Positions 8,439 to 15,581 of a stretch of DNA of 40,689 nt are shown in pieces. The notes beneath the pieces are model-generated. The model was not told where the DNA came from. It saw only the letters and a program-made list of their open reading frames with translations, and ran no database searches. A program made the translations under genes and the position numbers. The first letter of the stretch is position 1. Each line of letters begins with the position of its first letter. Source of the stretch: Streptomyces sp. ISL-43 (GTDB taxonomy: Bacteria; Actinomycetota; Actinomycetes; Streptomycetales; Streptomycetaceae); NCBI RefSeq assembly GCF_018614195.1, contig NZ_JAGGOT010000069.1, positions 1-40,689 of the forward strand. The letters run 5' to 3'.

Positions 8439-9803
8439 TCACTGGAACTGTGCGAAGAACCTCCAGATCTCCGTCTTGGTCCAGGTCGCGACGCCGCTCT
8501 CGTTGGGGGAGCCGTCGACCGGACCGGGCAGGTGGCCGCCGTCGAACGCGGCCCACTGGACCGGGTACCCGGCGCGGCAGCCCGAGTAGGTGGTGGTGAT
8601 GTGCGTGCGGCTGCCCGGCGCGGGCTCGCGCGGGCTCTGGGGAGTGCAGCCGTTGTTGCTGACGAACCTGTCGCGCAGGGACCGTCCTTGCGCGATGCTG
8701 AGGACGGAGTCGCTGATGCCGTGGATTCCGAAGTAGGCGATGGGCCGGGTGCCGTCACCGCACCCGCTGATCTGTGCGCCGGAAATGACCGCGACAGCCC
8801 TGAAGACGTTCGCCCGGGTGCATGCGAGTGCGTAGCTCATGCCGCCGCCCCAGCTGAAACCCGTGGCGAAACGCTGCGCCGTGTTGACGCAGAGGCCGCC
8901 CTCGATTCGCCGGATCATGTCGTCGACGAAGGTGATGTCCTCACCGCCCGAATTGGCCCAGCCGTTGCCGAGGCCCTGGGGCGCGACGAGGATCGCGCTG
9001 TTGCTCGACTGTTCCTGTTGGCCGTAGTAGGACCAGGCGTTTCCGCTCGTTCCGCCCGAAGCGACTTCGCCGGCGGTTCCGCCCCGCCAGTGGAACGCGA
9101 AGATCAGCCGGTAGGGCTGGCTGCTGGTGTAGTTGTCGGGAATTCTGAGGATGAAACTGCGGCTCTTGCCGCTGCTCTGAATCGTGTGCGTACCGCTTGC
9201 CAGGGTCGGGGCGCTGCCGCATCCGCCGCCTCCGGACGACAGCTTGACCATCTGCCATTGCTGGTTGGCGCCGCCCCAGTCGGTGTACTGGACGACGTTG
9301 CCGCCGTCGGCGGTGGAGCCGCCCTGCACCTCGACGGCCTTGCCGCTGTTGCGGTTGATCAGCCGGACGTGGCCGGCGTCGGAGTCCGCCAGGCGGAACT
9401 GCTGGTTGGACCCGTTGCCGTCGGCCCACTGCGTGATCGCGGCGCCATCGGCGGTCGAGGCGCCGGCCACGTCGAGGACCTTGCCCGAATGCCGCGCCTT
9501 GAGCCGGTAGAAGCCGCCGCCGGAGTCCACGAACTGCCACTGCTGGTTGGCTCCGTCGCTGCGCGTCCACTGGCTGACCCGCGCGCCGTCGGCGGTGGAC
9601 ACGCCATAGACGTCCAGTGCCTTGCCGCTGTTGCGATTGACCAGGACGTACCAGGCATTGCCGTCCACCATCGCCGCTCGGGCGGGCGCCGGATTCACCG
9701 CGACGAGCATGCCGATCGCAAGGGTCGCCGCCACTACGGCGGCCAACCGGGACCACCGGTTTCGGTGTGGAGGGGCGGGGGAAGCCGCGCCGTAGGTCTT
9801 CAT
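8439..9803 (-). CDS. Secreted RICIN-domain CE1-type esterase (feruloyl/acetylxylan esterase or PHB-depolymerase-like)
   Basis: 454 residues. A signal peptide (about 1-43, ending PARA) is followed by a beta-trefoil RICIN-like carbohydrate-binding domain (about 50-188) with three repeats marked by NQQWQF, NQQFRL and NQQWQM. A Gly/Ser linker leads to an alpha/beta-hydrolase of the LpqC/CE1 family (about 195-454). The likely catalytic triad is S317 in GFSWGGGMSY, D365 in HGISDS and H424 in DGGHLPG. Such enzymes remove feruloyl or acetyl groups from arabinoxylan. It starts 25 nt after the xlnA stop with a GAAGGGG ribosome-binding site, so it is probably cotranscribed with xlnA. Its RICIN domain closely resembles that of the GH62 enzyme at 28739-30214. 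The exact ester bond cannot be settled from sequence. Confidence 0.88.
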   Translation of the reverse strand: MKTYGAASPAPPHRNRWSRLAAVVAATLAIGMLVAVNPAPARAAMVDGNAWYVLVNRNSGKALDVYGVSTADGARVSQWTRSDGANQQWQFVDSGGGFYRLKARHSGKVLDVAGASTADGAAITQWADGNGSNQQFRLADSDAGHVRLINRNSGKAVEVQGGSTADGGNVVQYTDWGGANQQWQMVKLSSGGGGCGSAPTLASGTHTIQSSGKSRSFILRIPDNYTSSQPYRLIFAFHWRGGTAGEVASGGTSGNAWSYYGQQEQSSNSAILVAPQGLGNGWANSGGEDITFVDDMIRRIEGGLCVNTAQRFATGFSWGGGMSYALACTRANVFRAVAVISGAQISGCGDGTRPIAYFGIHGISDSVLSIAQGRSLRDRFVSNNGCTPQSPREPAPGSRTHITTTYSGCRAGYPVQWAAFDGGHLPGPVDGSPNESGVATWTKTEIWRFFAQFQ

Positions 9804-9828
9804 CGGCTCACCCCTTCACTGCGGCAGG

Positions 9829-11271
9829 TCACGTGCGGGTCCAGCGCTGGTTGCTGCCGCCCGAGCAGGAGTAGAGCTGGATCAGGGTGCCGTTGGCGGT
9901 GCCGGTGCCGACGGCGTCCAGGCAGAGGCCGGACTGGATTCCGACGATGGATCCGTCGGAGTTGAGGCGCCACTTCTGGTTGTCGCCGCCCCAGCAGCTG
10001 TAGATCTGGACCTTGGTGCCGTTGCCGGTGCCGGCGGCGTCCAGGCACTTGTCGCCGTAGACCTTGAGCTCGCCCCCGGCGGTGTACGACCACTGCTGGT
10101 TGGTGCGGTTGTTGCAGTCCCACAGGTTGAGCTGGGTGCCGTCGGTGGTGCTGGAACCGGGCACGTCCAGGCAGCGGCCCGAACCGACGCCCTTGACCTG
10201 TCCGGAACCGGGCGTGGGCGTCGGAGTGGGGGTGGAGGAGCCGGCGTTGAGCGCGTTGAGCACGGAGGTGTAGGCGGGCTTCTTGTTGCCGTTGCCGTCG
10301 AACAGCAGCGGCGATTGCTCCGACCGCCAGGAGTCGGTGTCGCGCACTCCCCAGACGGTGATGCCGAGGCAGCGCGGGACGGCCAGGCAGTCGTTGGTCA
10401 CGTTGGCGTAGGTCGTGGCCGACGCGCCCTGGATGTCGAGTTCGGTGACGGCGACATCGACGCCGAGGGCGGCGAAGCTCTGCAGGGTGGTGCGGAAGTT
10501 GCTGTTGTAGGGGCTGTCGCTGTTGAAGTGGGACTGGAAGCCGACGCAGTCGATCGGCACGCCGCGCTGCTTGAAGTCCCGGACCATGGTGTACATGGCC
10601 TGGGTTTTGGCCCAGGTCCAGTTCTCGACGTTGTAGTCGTTGTAGCAGAGCTTGGCGGCCGGGTCGGCGGCGCGCGCGGTGCGGAAGGCGACCTCGATCC
10701 AGTCGTTGCCGGTGCGCTGGAGGTTGGAGTCGCGCCGGGCTCCCGAACTGCCGTCCTCGAAGGCCTCGTTCACGACGTCCCACTGGCCGATCTTGCCCTT
10801 GTAGTGGGCCATCACGCCGTTGATGTGGCTGGTCATCGCCTGGCGCAGCGTGCTGCCGCTGAGGCTCTGCATCCAGCCGGGCTGCTGGGAGTGCCAGGCC
10901 AGGGTGTGGCCGCGCACCTGTTTGCCGTTCTGCACCGCCCAGTTGTAGACGCGGTCACCGGCGGTGAAGTTGAACTGGCCCCGCTGGGGTTCGGTGGCGT
11001 CGATCTTCATCTCGTTCTCGGCCGTCACGGAGTTGAACTCGCGGCCCGCGATCGTCGTGTACGCCGAGTCGCCCAGCCTGCCCGAGGCGATGGCGGTGCC
11101 GAAGTAACGGCCGCTCTGCGTCGCCGCGCTGCCGAGCGTGCTCTCGGCGGCGTGTGAGGTCAGCGGCGCCACCAGCGCGACGGCCGAACCGAGGACGCCG
11201 ACGACCAGGGCCATATAAAGGCCGCCGATCTTCCGGCGGACGGTGGGTGAGGGAATGGCATGTGAGCCCAT
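9829..11271 (-). CDS. xlnA: Secreted GH10 endo-beta-1,4-xylanase with CBM13 (XlnA)
   Basis: 480 residues, very like Streptomyces XlnA (about 477) over the full length. A signal peptide (about 1-41, MGSHAIPSPT...HAAE) precedes the GH10 barrel (about 42-342) with acid/base E169 in WDVVNEAF and nucleophile E277 in VTELDI. A Thr-Pro linker leads to a CBM13 trefoil (about 359-480) with three GSGRCLD/GDKCLD/SGLCLD-type repeats. The chosen ATG has TGGAGG about 7 nt upstream; longer in-frame starts run into the promoter. It makes xylo-oligosaccharides outside the cell. The promoter carries CGAAA/TTTCG sites, and the CE1 esterase gene follows in the same transcript. Confidence 0.96.
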   Translation of the reverse strand: MGSHAIPSPTVRRKIGGLYMALVVGVLGSAVALVAPLTSHAAESTLGSAATQSGRYFGTAIASGRLGDSAYTTIAGREFNSVTAENEMKIDATEPQRGQFNFTAGDRVYNWAVQNGKQVRGHTLAWHSQQPGWMQSLSGSTLRQAMTSHINGVMAHYKGKIGQWDVVNEAFEDGSSGARRDSNLQRTGNDWIEVAFRTARAADPAAKLCYNDYNVENWTWAKTQAMYTMVRDFKQRGVPIDCVGFQSHFNSDSPYNSNFRTTLQSFAALGVDVAVTELDIQGASATTYANVTNDCLAVPRCLGITVWGVRDTDSWRSEQSPLLFDGNGNKKPAYTSVLNALNAGSSTPTPTPTPGSGQVKGVGSGRCLDVPGSSTTDGTQLNLWDCNNRTNQQWSYTAGGELKVYGDKCLDAAGTGNGTKVQIYSCWGGDNQKWRLNSDGSIVGIQSGLCLDAVGTGTANGTLIQLYSCSGGSNQRWTRT

Positions 11272-11438
11272 GAATTGGCCTCCAGGAAAGAAATCACGGA
11301 AGGATTGGAGCGCGGCAGAGTGAATCCGCGTGAACGACGCCCGCGTCCATTGAGAAAGGACGCTCACCACCAGGGCGTAAAGATCCGAGGACGGCACCCG
11401 GAACCCGGACACAGACGGGCCGCACCACCTCGGGCATC

Positions 11439-11467
11439 AGTCTGGAAACCCCGCCGAAACAAGTCAA
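11439..11467 (-). promoter_or_regulatory. Promoter of xlnA
   Basis: On the minus strand TTGACT (11462-11467) and CAGACT (11439-11444) are spaced by 17 nt. This leaves an untranslated leader of roughly 160 nt before the xlnA ATG. The -35 lies inside a cluster of CGAAA/TTTCG half-sites. Confidence 0.65.
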
Positions 11468-11486
11468 GAGTTTCGAAAGGATTTCG
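11455..11486. promoter_or_regulatory. Xylanase-type operator cluster (CGAAA/TTTCG repeats)
   Basis: CGAAAC (11455-11460) and GTTTCG (11470-11475) form an inverted repeat across the -35. Overlapping it is CGAAA-GGA-TTTCG (11474-11486). Streptomyces xylanase promoters are known for conserved CGAAA..TTTCG palindromes, and BxlR of S. thermoviolaceus binds CGAA-N-TTCG. A repressor here would occlude RNA polymerase. Confidence 0.65.
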
Positions 11487-11526
11487 AGAATTCGCCCCAT
11501 TGAAGTGACCTGGTAGCCCCTTTCAA

Positions 11527-11569
11527 TTGGGCGATCCTCATCGAAAGTATTTCGATGAGGATCGCCCAA
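11527..11569 (-). terminator. Perfect 20-bp hairpin after the GH6 gene, with a CGAAA-N3-TTTCG centre
   Basis: The arms 11527-11546 and 11550-11569 are fully complementary around a 3-nt loop. The hairpin lies 51 nt past the GH6 stop and upstream of the xlnA promoter, so it should insulate the two units. Its centre, CGAAA-GTA-TTTCG, also matches the xylanase operator pattern, so it may have a second role. No T-run follows. Confidence 0.75.
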
Positions 11570-11620
11570 GGTGGGCTGTCGCCGAAAGCTCAGGCCATAT
11601 CGGATATTTCCCTGCCTCGG

Positions 11621-12910
11621 TCAGCGCAGAACCGTGTTGAACTCCAGTGCCGGGTTGGCGTTCCGGACGAGGGACTTGGCCTGCTCAGGCCACCACACGC
11701 CGGCCGCGGGATCGACGATGCCGTACTCCGGGTCGATGGTGCCGCCCGGGATGCCGCGGTTGCACTGGCCGTCGGACTGGCCGACGGTCTTGATCCACAG
11801 ATAGGCGTCGACGAGCGGGACGCCGGTGTTCGCGGTCGGCCGGTCGCCGATGCCGCGACCGGGAGCGTTGCACCAGGTTTGCGGGTCGCCGCTGTACTTG
11901 CCCGCGGGCGGGGTCCAGGCGCCCCGGCCGTTGCGGCTCGTGTCGACGACCAGGTGGGTGAGCTCTTGCGCGGGCGGGGTACCGACGTTCTGCTGGAACC
12001 AGCGGTCGGTCCAGTGCCAAGTGGACGGGTCGTCCACGTTCACGGAGTTTCCAGGCTGCCCGTCGTTCGGTGCTGCGGGGGAGTAGTACTGGCTCGCGCA
12101 CCAGTCGGCGTGCCCCCTGGCCCAGTCCGGGCCCTTGGTGGCGAACCACAGGCACTGGGAGACCCAGGTGCCGTAGTGGGTGGACAGGTCGGTGGCCAGA
12201 TGGTTGGAGACGTTCAGCGAGAAGCCCTGGGCATGGGTGACACCGGCCTGGAGGAGGCGTTGCGCGATGTCGCCGACGCTGCGCCAGTGGCTGTTGCCGG
12301 CGTCGAGGTAGACGACGCTGTTCGGCTGCTGCCCCAGGACGTCGATCGCGTGGTTGAGGTCGGCGAAGCGTCCGGTGGTGATCGCGCCGGTGGGGTCGCT
12401 GCCGGGACCGCAGTCGGAGGGGAGGTTGGCCAGCCCGTCCGGTTCGAGGATGACGACGGCCTTGCTGCGGCCGAGCCCCCGGGCGAAGGCGCTGATCCAG
12501 GCCTGGTACTCGGCGTCCGACTGCGCACCCCCGGAGGAGTACTGGGAGCAGTCGCGCAGCGGGATGTTGTAGGCCACCAGGGCGGGAACCGTCCGGGTTC
12601 GTTCGGCGCGGCGCACCAGGTCGCGTACGCGGGATTCGACCTGCTCCGGGGTGCCGTCGGTGAACCAGACGGCCTCCGGCCAACTGGCCAGCTTCGCCAT
12701 GGACTTGGCGCCCTCGAAGTCCCCGCGGACGAGGTCGGTGACGGCCTGGTGGGCCGCGTCGCTGCCGGGATCGACGTAGAAGCGGGTGTTCGTGGGAAGC
12801 GTGTGGGAGGCCGGCGCGGAGCTCGCCTCGGCTGAGGCCGGGGCGACGGCGCCGAGGAGCAGCGTGAGTGCGCTCGCTGCCAGGACTAATCGGTGCAGGG
12901 GGATACGCAC
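11621..12910 (-). CDS. Secreted GH6 cellulase, probable exo-type (cellobiohydrolase-like), no CBM
   Basis: 429 residues from a GTG start with AAGGAA just upstream. A signal peptide (about 1-30) precedes a GH6 catalytic domain with the acid D158 in VVILEPDGL and the conserved D120 in IPLRDCSQYSSGG. Compared with the neighbouring GH6 enzyme it has a long C-terminal insertion (WCASQYYSPAAPND...WFQQNVG) of the kind that forms the active-site tunnel of bacterial exocellulases; this points to chain-end attack but is inference. No carbohydrate-binding module is present. It follows the second GH6 gene by 99 bp on the same strand and may share its promoter. A strong hairpin ends the unit. Confidence 0.9.
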   Translation of the reverse strand: MRIPLHRLVLAASALTLLLGAVAPASAEASSAPASHTLPTNTRFYVDPGSDAAHQAVTDLVRGDFEGAKSMAKLASWPEAVWFTDGTPEQVESRVRDLVRRAERTRTVPALVAYNIPLRDCSQYSSGGAQSDAEYQAWISAFARGLGRSKAVVILEPDGLANLPSDCGPGSDPTGAITTGRFADLNHAIDVLGQQPNSVVYLDAGNSHWRSVGDIAQRLLQAGVTHAQGFSLNVSNHLATDLSTHYGTWVSQCLWFATKGPDWARGHADWCASQYYSPAAPNDGQPGNSVNVDDPSTWHWTDRWFQQNVGTPPAQELTHLVVDTSRNGRGAWTPPAGKYSGDPQTWCNAPGRGIGDRPTANTGVPLVDAYLWIKTVGQSDGQCNRGIPGGTIDPEYGIVDPAAGVWWPEQAKSLVRNANPALEFNTVLR

Positions 12911-13009
12911 GGGGTTCCTTCGGTGGGGGTGTTGGGGTCGCGGGCCCGGGCGTCGGACCGCGTGGGGGTCGGCCCGGCGCCAGGGCCCGGCCTCCGGTGA
13001 GGGAAGGGC

Positions 13010-13981
13010 TCAGTAGCCGTAGATCATCTTGTAGGCGACCTCCGGCAGGAACTGCCCGGCCGAGGAGCCGGACCCGACGCCGCAGTTGCCGTCGGACTCA
13101 CCGGGGATCTTGATCCACAGCAGCATCTCGGCACCGCCGCCGCGCTGACTGGGAGTACCGATCCGGCGGCCGGCGGGGTTGCACCACTGGCCGTTGGAAC
13201 CGCTGCCGTTGCGGCTGGTGTCGACGACGAACGGCTTGGTGTAGCCGTAGGAGCTCAGGGCGGAGTTGACCGCGTTGCCGTAGGAGGTGTTCTGGTCGGC
13301 GGTGAAGTAGTTGGAGACGTTCAGTGCGAAGCCGCGTGCCCCGCTGACACCGGCGGCGGCGAGCTGCCGCGCCATGGTCGAGGCGTCGATCCAGCCGGGA
13401 TTCCCGGCGTCGAGGTAGACCCAGGCATTGGGTGCCTTGGCCTTGAACTGGGCGATGGCGTTCTTCAGCATGGCGTTGCGCTCGGCGATCTGGCCGGCCG
13501 TCATGCAGCTCTCGTGACCGAGCGCGTCGGGTTCGAGGACGACCACGGCCGGGCGGCTGCCGATGCCACTGGCGAAGGCGGCGATCCAGGCGTCGTACGC
13601 GGCGCGGCTCCCCGCGCCACCGCCGGAGTGACCGGCGCAGATGTCCCGGTTGGGGATGTTGTACGCGACCAGGATCGGCAGCTTGTCGTAGGCGTCCGCG
13701 CGGCCGACGTAGGCGCCGGTGGCCGCGGCGATGTCGCCGCTCCAGTTACCGAACCAGCGGGCAGCCGGGGTGTTGGCGATGGACGTCCGGATCGCCGCCG
13801 CCCGCCCGTCGCCGGGGTTCGCGTTGGTCCACCGCAGGGCGGAGTTGTCGGGGTCGGCGTAGAAGCCGCTGGTCATGGTGGTCGGGTCGGCGGCGTGCGC
13901 CGGGCCGGCGTTGATCACGGCGAGGCCGGTGGCGAGGACACCGGCCAGCAGGGCGGATGCGGCTCGGACGGGCTTGCGCAT
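13010..13981 (-). CDS. Secreted GH6 endoglucanase, catalytic domain only
   Basis: 323 residues. A signal peptide (about 1-31, ending AHA-A) is followed by a compact GH6 domain with the acid D152 in VVLEPDAL and the conserved D113 in YNIPNRDICAGHSGGG. It is shorter than its neighbour and lacks the tunnel-forming insertions, which fits an open-cleft endo-1,4-beta-glucanase. There is no CBM. The ATG has GGAGGA 5-6 nt upstream; the longer open frame only reads through the operator region. A perfect LacI-type palindrome lies 27 nt upstream. The divergent LacI-family gene at 14249 is the obvious candidate regulator. Confidence 0.92.
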   Translation of the reverse strand: MRKPVRAASALLAGVLATGLAVINAGPAHAADPTTMTSGFYADPDNSALRWTNANPGDGRAAAIRTSIANTPAARWFGNWSGDIAAATGAYVGRADAYDKLPILVAYNIPNRDICAGHSGGGAGSRAAYDAWIAAFASGIGSRPAVVVLEPDALGHESCMTAGQIAERNAMLKNAIAQFKAKAPNAWVYLDAGNPGWIDASTMARQLAAAGVSGARGFALNVSNYFTADQNTSYGNAVNSALSSYGYTKPFVVDTSRNGSGSNGQWCNPAGRRIGTPSQRGGGAEMLLWIKIPGESDGNCGVGSGSSAGQFLPEVAYKMIYGY

Positions 13982-14008
13982 GGTTCTTCCTCCGCTGGGG
14001 TGGGGAAG

Positions 14009-14022
14009 TGGAAGCGCTTCCA
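14009..14022. promoter_or_regulatory. LacI-family operator upstream of the GH6 gene
   Basis: TGGAAGCGCTTCCA is a perfect 14-bp palindrome, differing from the CebR box by one symmetrical base change per arm. It overlaps the expected leader or promoter of the GH6 endoglucanase. Confidence 0.75.
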
Positions 14023-14130
14023 GTTTTGATGGGGGTCGGACAGCACTGATGGGATGATTGGGTCGGCCGCCAGGGCGTGTCAAGAGGTTGAACACAGAAG
14101 TACCGCGGTGGCCGGTAGGGCGCGATAGGT

Positions 14131-14144
14131 TGGAAGCGCTACCA
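14131..14144. promoter_or_regulatory. Second LacI-family operator, near the divergent regulator
   Basis: TGGAAGCGCTACCA matches the operator at 14009 at 13 of 14 positions. The 122-bp spacing, close to an integral number of helical turns, would allow DNA looping between the two sites. Its position suggests autoregulation of the LacI gene. Confidence 0.6.
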
Positions 14145-14248
14145 AATCGAACCAAGGGCATCATCCGCGTGCAGGTCCGAAGTCGGGACGGTGCGTGGAA
14201 TCATGGCCGCTGTTCGCCGACCGCGTGAGCCCGAGGAGCAGTTCTTCC

Positions 14249-15280
14249 ATGGAGCCGTCACCCAAGCGCATGCCGACCCTCGACGAGGTGGCCGCACGAG
14301 CCGGTGTGTCGCGCACGGCGGCCTCCCGGGTGATCAACAACGCCCCGCACGTCAGCCGCGCCAAGCGGGAGGCGGTCCAACGGGCGGTGCGCGAGCTGGA
14401 TTTCGTGCCCAATCCGTCCGCGCAGGCCCTGGCGACCCGCAGGGTCGGAGCGGTGGTGCTGGCGCTCTCCAGCGACGAGCCGGGGCTGTTCGCGGACCCG
14501 TTCTTCGCGGAGGTCATCGTCGGCGTCAGCGCGGCGCTGGAGCAGACCGAACTGGAACTGATCCTGCTGCTGGCCAACACCCCCCGCGGCCGGGAGAGGT
14601 TCGAGCGGTTGCTGCGCTCCCGCCGGGCCGACGGCGTCATGCTGATGGCGCTGCGTGGCGACGATCCCCTGGGACGCCTGGGCGAGGAGGTCGATCTCCC
14701 CGTCGTCTTCGGCGGACTCCCGCTCATCGGGGAGCCCACGTGGTACGTGGACGCCGACAACCGGGGCGGTGCCCGCCTGGCCGCCGAGCACTTCGCGCGC
14801 ACGGGCCGCCGACGCCCCGTGATGATCACCGGGCAGGTGGACACCAGGGCCTCCGTCGCGCGGGAGCAGGGGTTCACCGACGGTCTGACGTTGTCCGGCT
14901 TGCCGCTGCTCGGGGTCGAGCCCGGGCAGTTCACCGAGGAGGGCGGCGCCGAGGCGATGGAGCGACTGCTCCGGGCGCACACCGATCCCGACGCGGTGTT
15001 CGCGGCCTCCGACGCGATGGCCATCGGCGCTCTGCGCACCCTGCGGGAACGGGGGCTCCGGGTGCCCGAGGACGTCGCGGTGATCGGCTTCAACGACCTG
15101 GCGAGCGCCCGGCACACCAGCCCGCCGCTGACCACGGTCCATCAGCCGGTGCGGGCGCTGGGGCAGGAGATGGCCAGGATGCTGGTCAGCGCCATCGAAG
15201 GCCACCGTCCCAGCCCGCTGATCCTCCCTACCCGCCTGACCGTGCGCGAGTCCGCCCCCGGCCTGCCCGCGTCGGCCTGA
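14249..15280 (+). CDS. LacI-family transcriptional regulator (cellulase-linked)
   Basis: 343 residues. The N-terminal helix-turn-helix (about 8-55: TLDEVAARAGVSRTAASRVINNA) is followed by the hinge helix (PNPSAQALATR) and a periplasmic-binding-protein-like effector domain with typical C-terminal landmarks VFAASDAMAIGALR and VIGFNDLASARHTSPPLTTV. The ATG was chosen for its GAGGAG about 10 nt upstream; a second ATG seven codons later is possible. It is divergent from the GH6 genes with two AGCGCT-core operators between them, so it most likely represses the cellulases until a cello-oligosaccharide binds. It does not look like CebR itself (different HTH and hinge), so its ligand is unknown. Confidence 0.9.
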   Translation: MEPSPKRMPTLDEVAARAGVSRTAASRVINNAPHVSRAKREAVQRAVRELDFVPNPSAQALATRRVGAVVLALSSDEPGLFADPFFAEVIVGVSAALEQTELELILLLANTPRGRERFERLLRSRRADGVMLMALRGDDPLGRLGEEVDLPVVFGGLPLIGEPTWYVDADNRGGARLAAEHFARTGRRRPVMITGQVDTRASVAREQGFTDGLTLSGLPLLGVEPGQFTEEGGAEAMERLLRAHTDPDAVFAASDAMAIGALRTLRERGLRVPEDVAVIGFNDLASARHTSPPLTTVHQPVRALGQEMARMLVSAIEGHRPSPLILPTRLTVRESAPGLPASA

Positions 15281-15391
15281 TCGGCGGTCGCTTCCGGCAG
15301 GGTCGCGCACGGCCCCGTACCGGGGCCCAGGGCCTGGTCGACCGGCGCGTGTGCAGACGCCCGCGCGCATCGGCGACGAGAGCCCCAGGTC
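15281..15391. other. Short gap between the LacI gene and the inverted-repeat element
   Basis: I see no gene or regulatory signal here. Confidence 0.5.
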
Positions 15392-15581
15392 GTGTCGTCA
15401 AAGTCCCTCCTGGCCGGTGGGGCCTGGCACGCACTCCCCCAGACTCCGTCCGGGGGGACCCCCGGCCGCGTTGTCGTCGGTCGCCGACGCTCCGCGTCGA
15501 CTCTCTCCTCCGCCTTGCGATCGCACGCACCAGGCCCCACCGGCCCCGCCCTTCGGGCGGCCGGAGCTACTTTGACGACAC
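15392..15581. repeat. 190-bp MITE-like element with long terminal inverted repeats
   Basis: The ends GTGTCGTCAAAGT (15392-15404) and its exact complement (15569-15581) bound the element. Inside them GGCCGGTGGGGCCTGG (15412-15427) and its complement (15530-15545) form second perfect arms, offset because the right arm has an extra block. CCAGG and CCTGG lie just outside. It encodes no protein. This architecture fits a miniature inverted-repeat transposable element mobilised in trans. The right arm overlaps the 3' end of the GH43 gene. The folded arms could also terminate transcription between the convergent genes. Confidence 0.7.

Noticed and set aside
11275..11569. Small open frames in the xlnA leader and promoter
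   Set aside because: They overlap the promoter, operators and hairpin, and resemble no protein.
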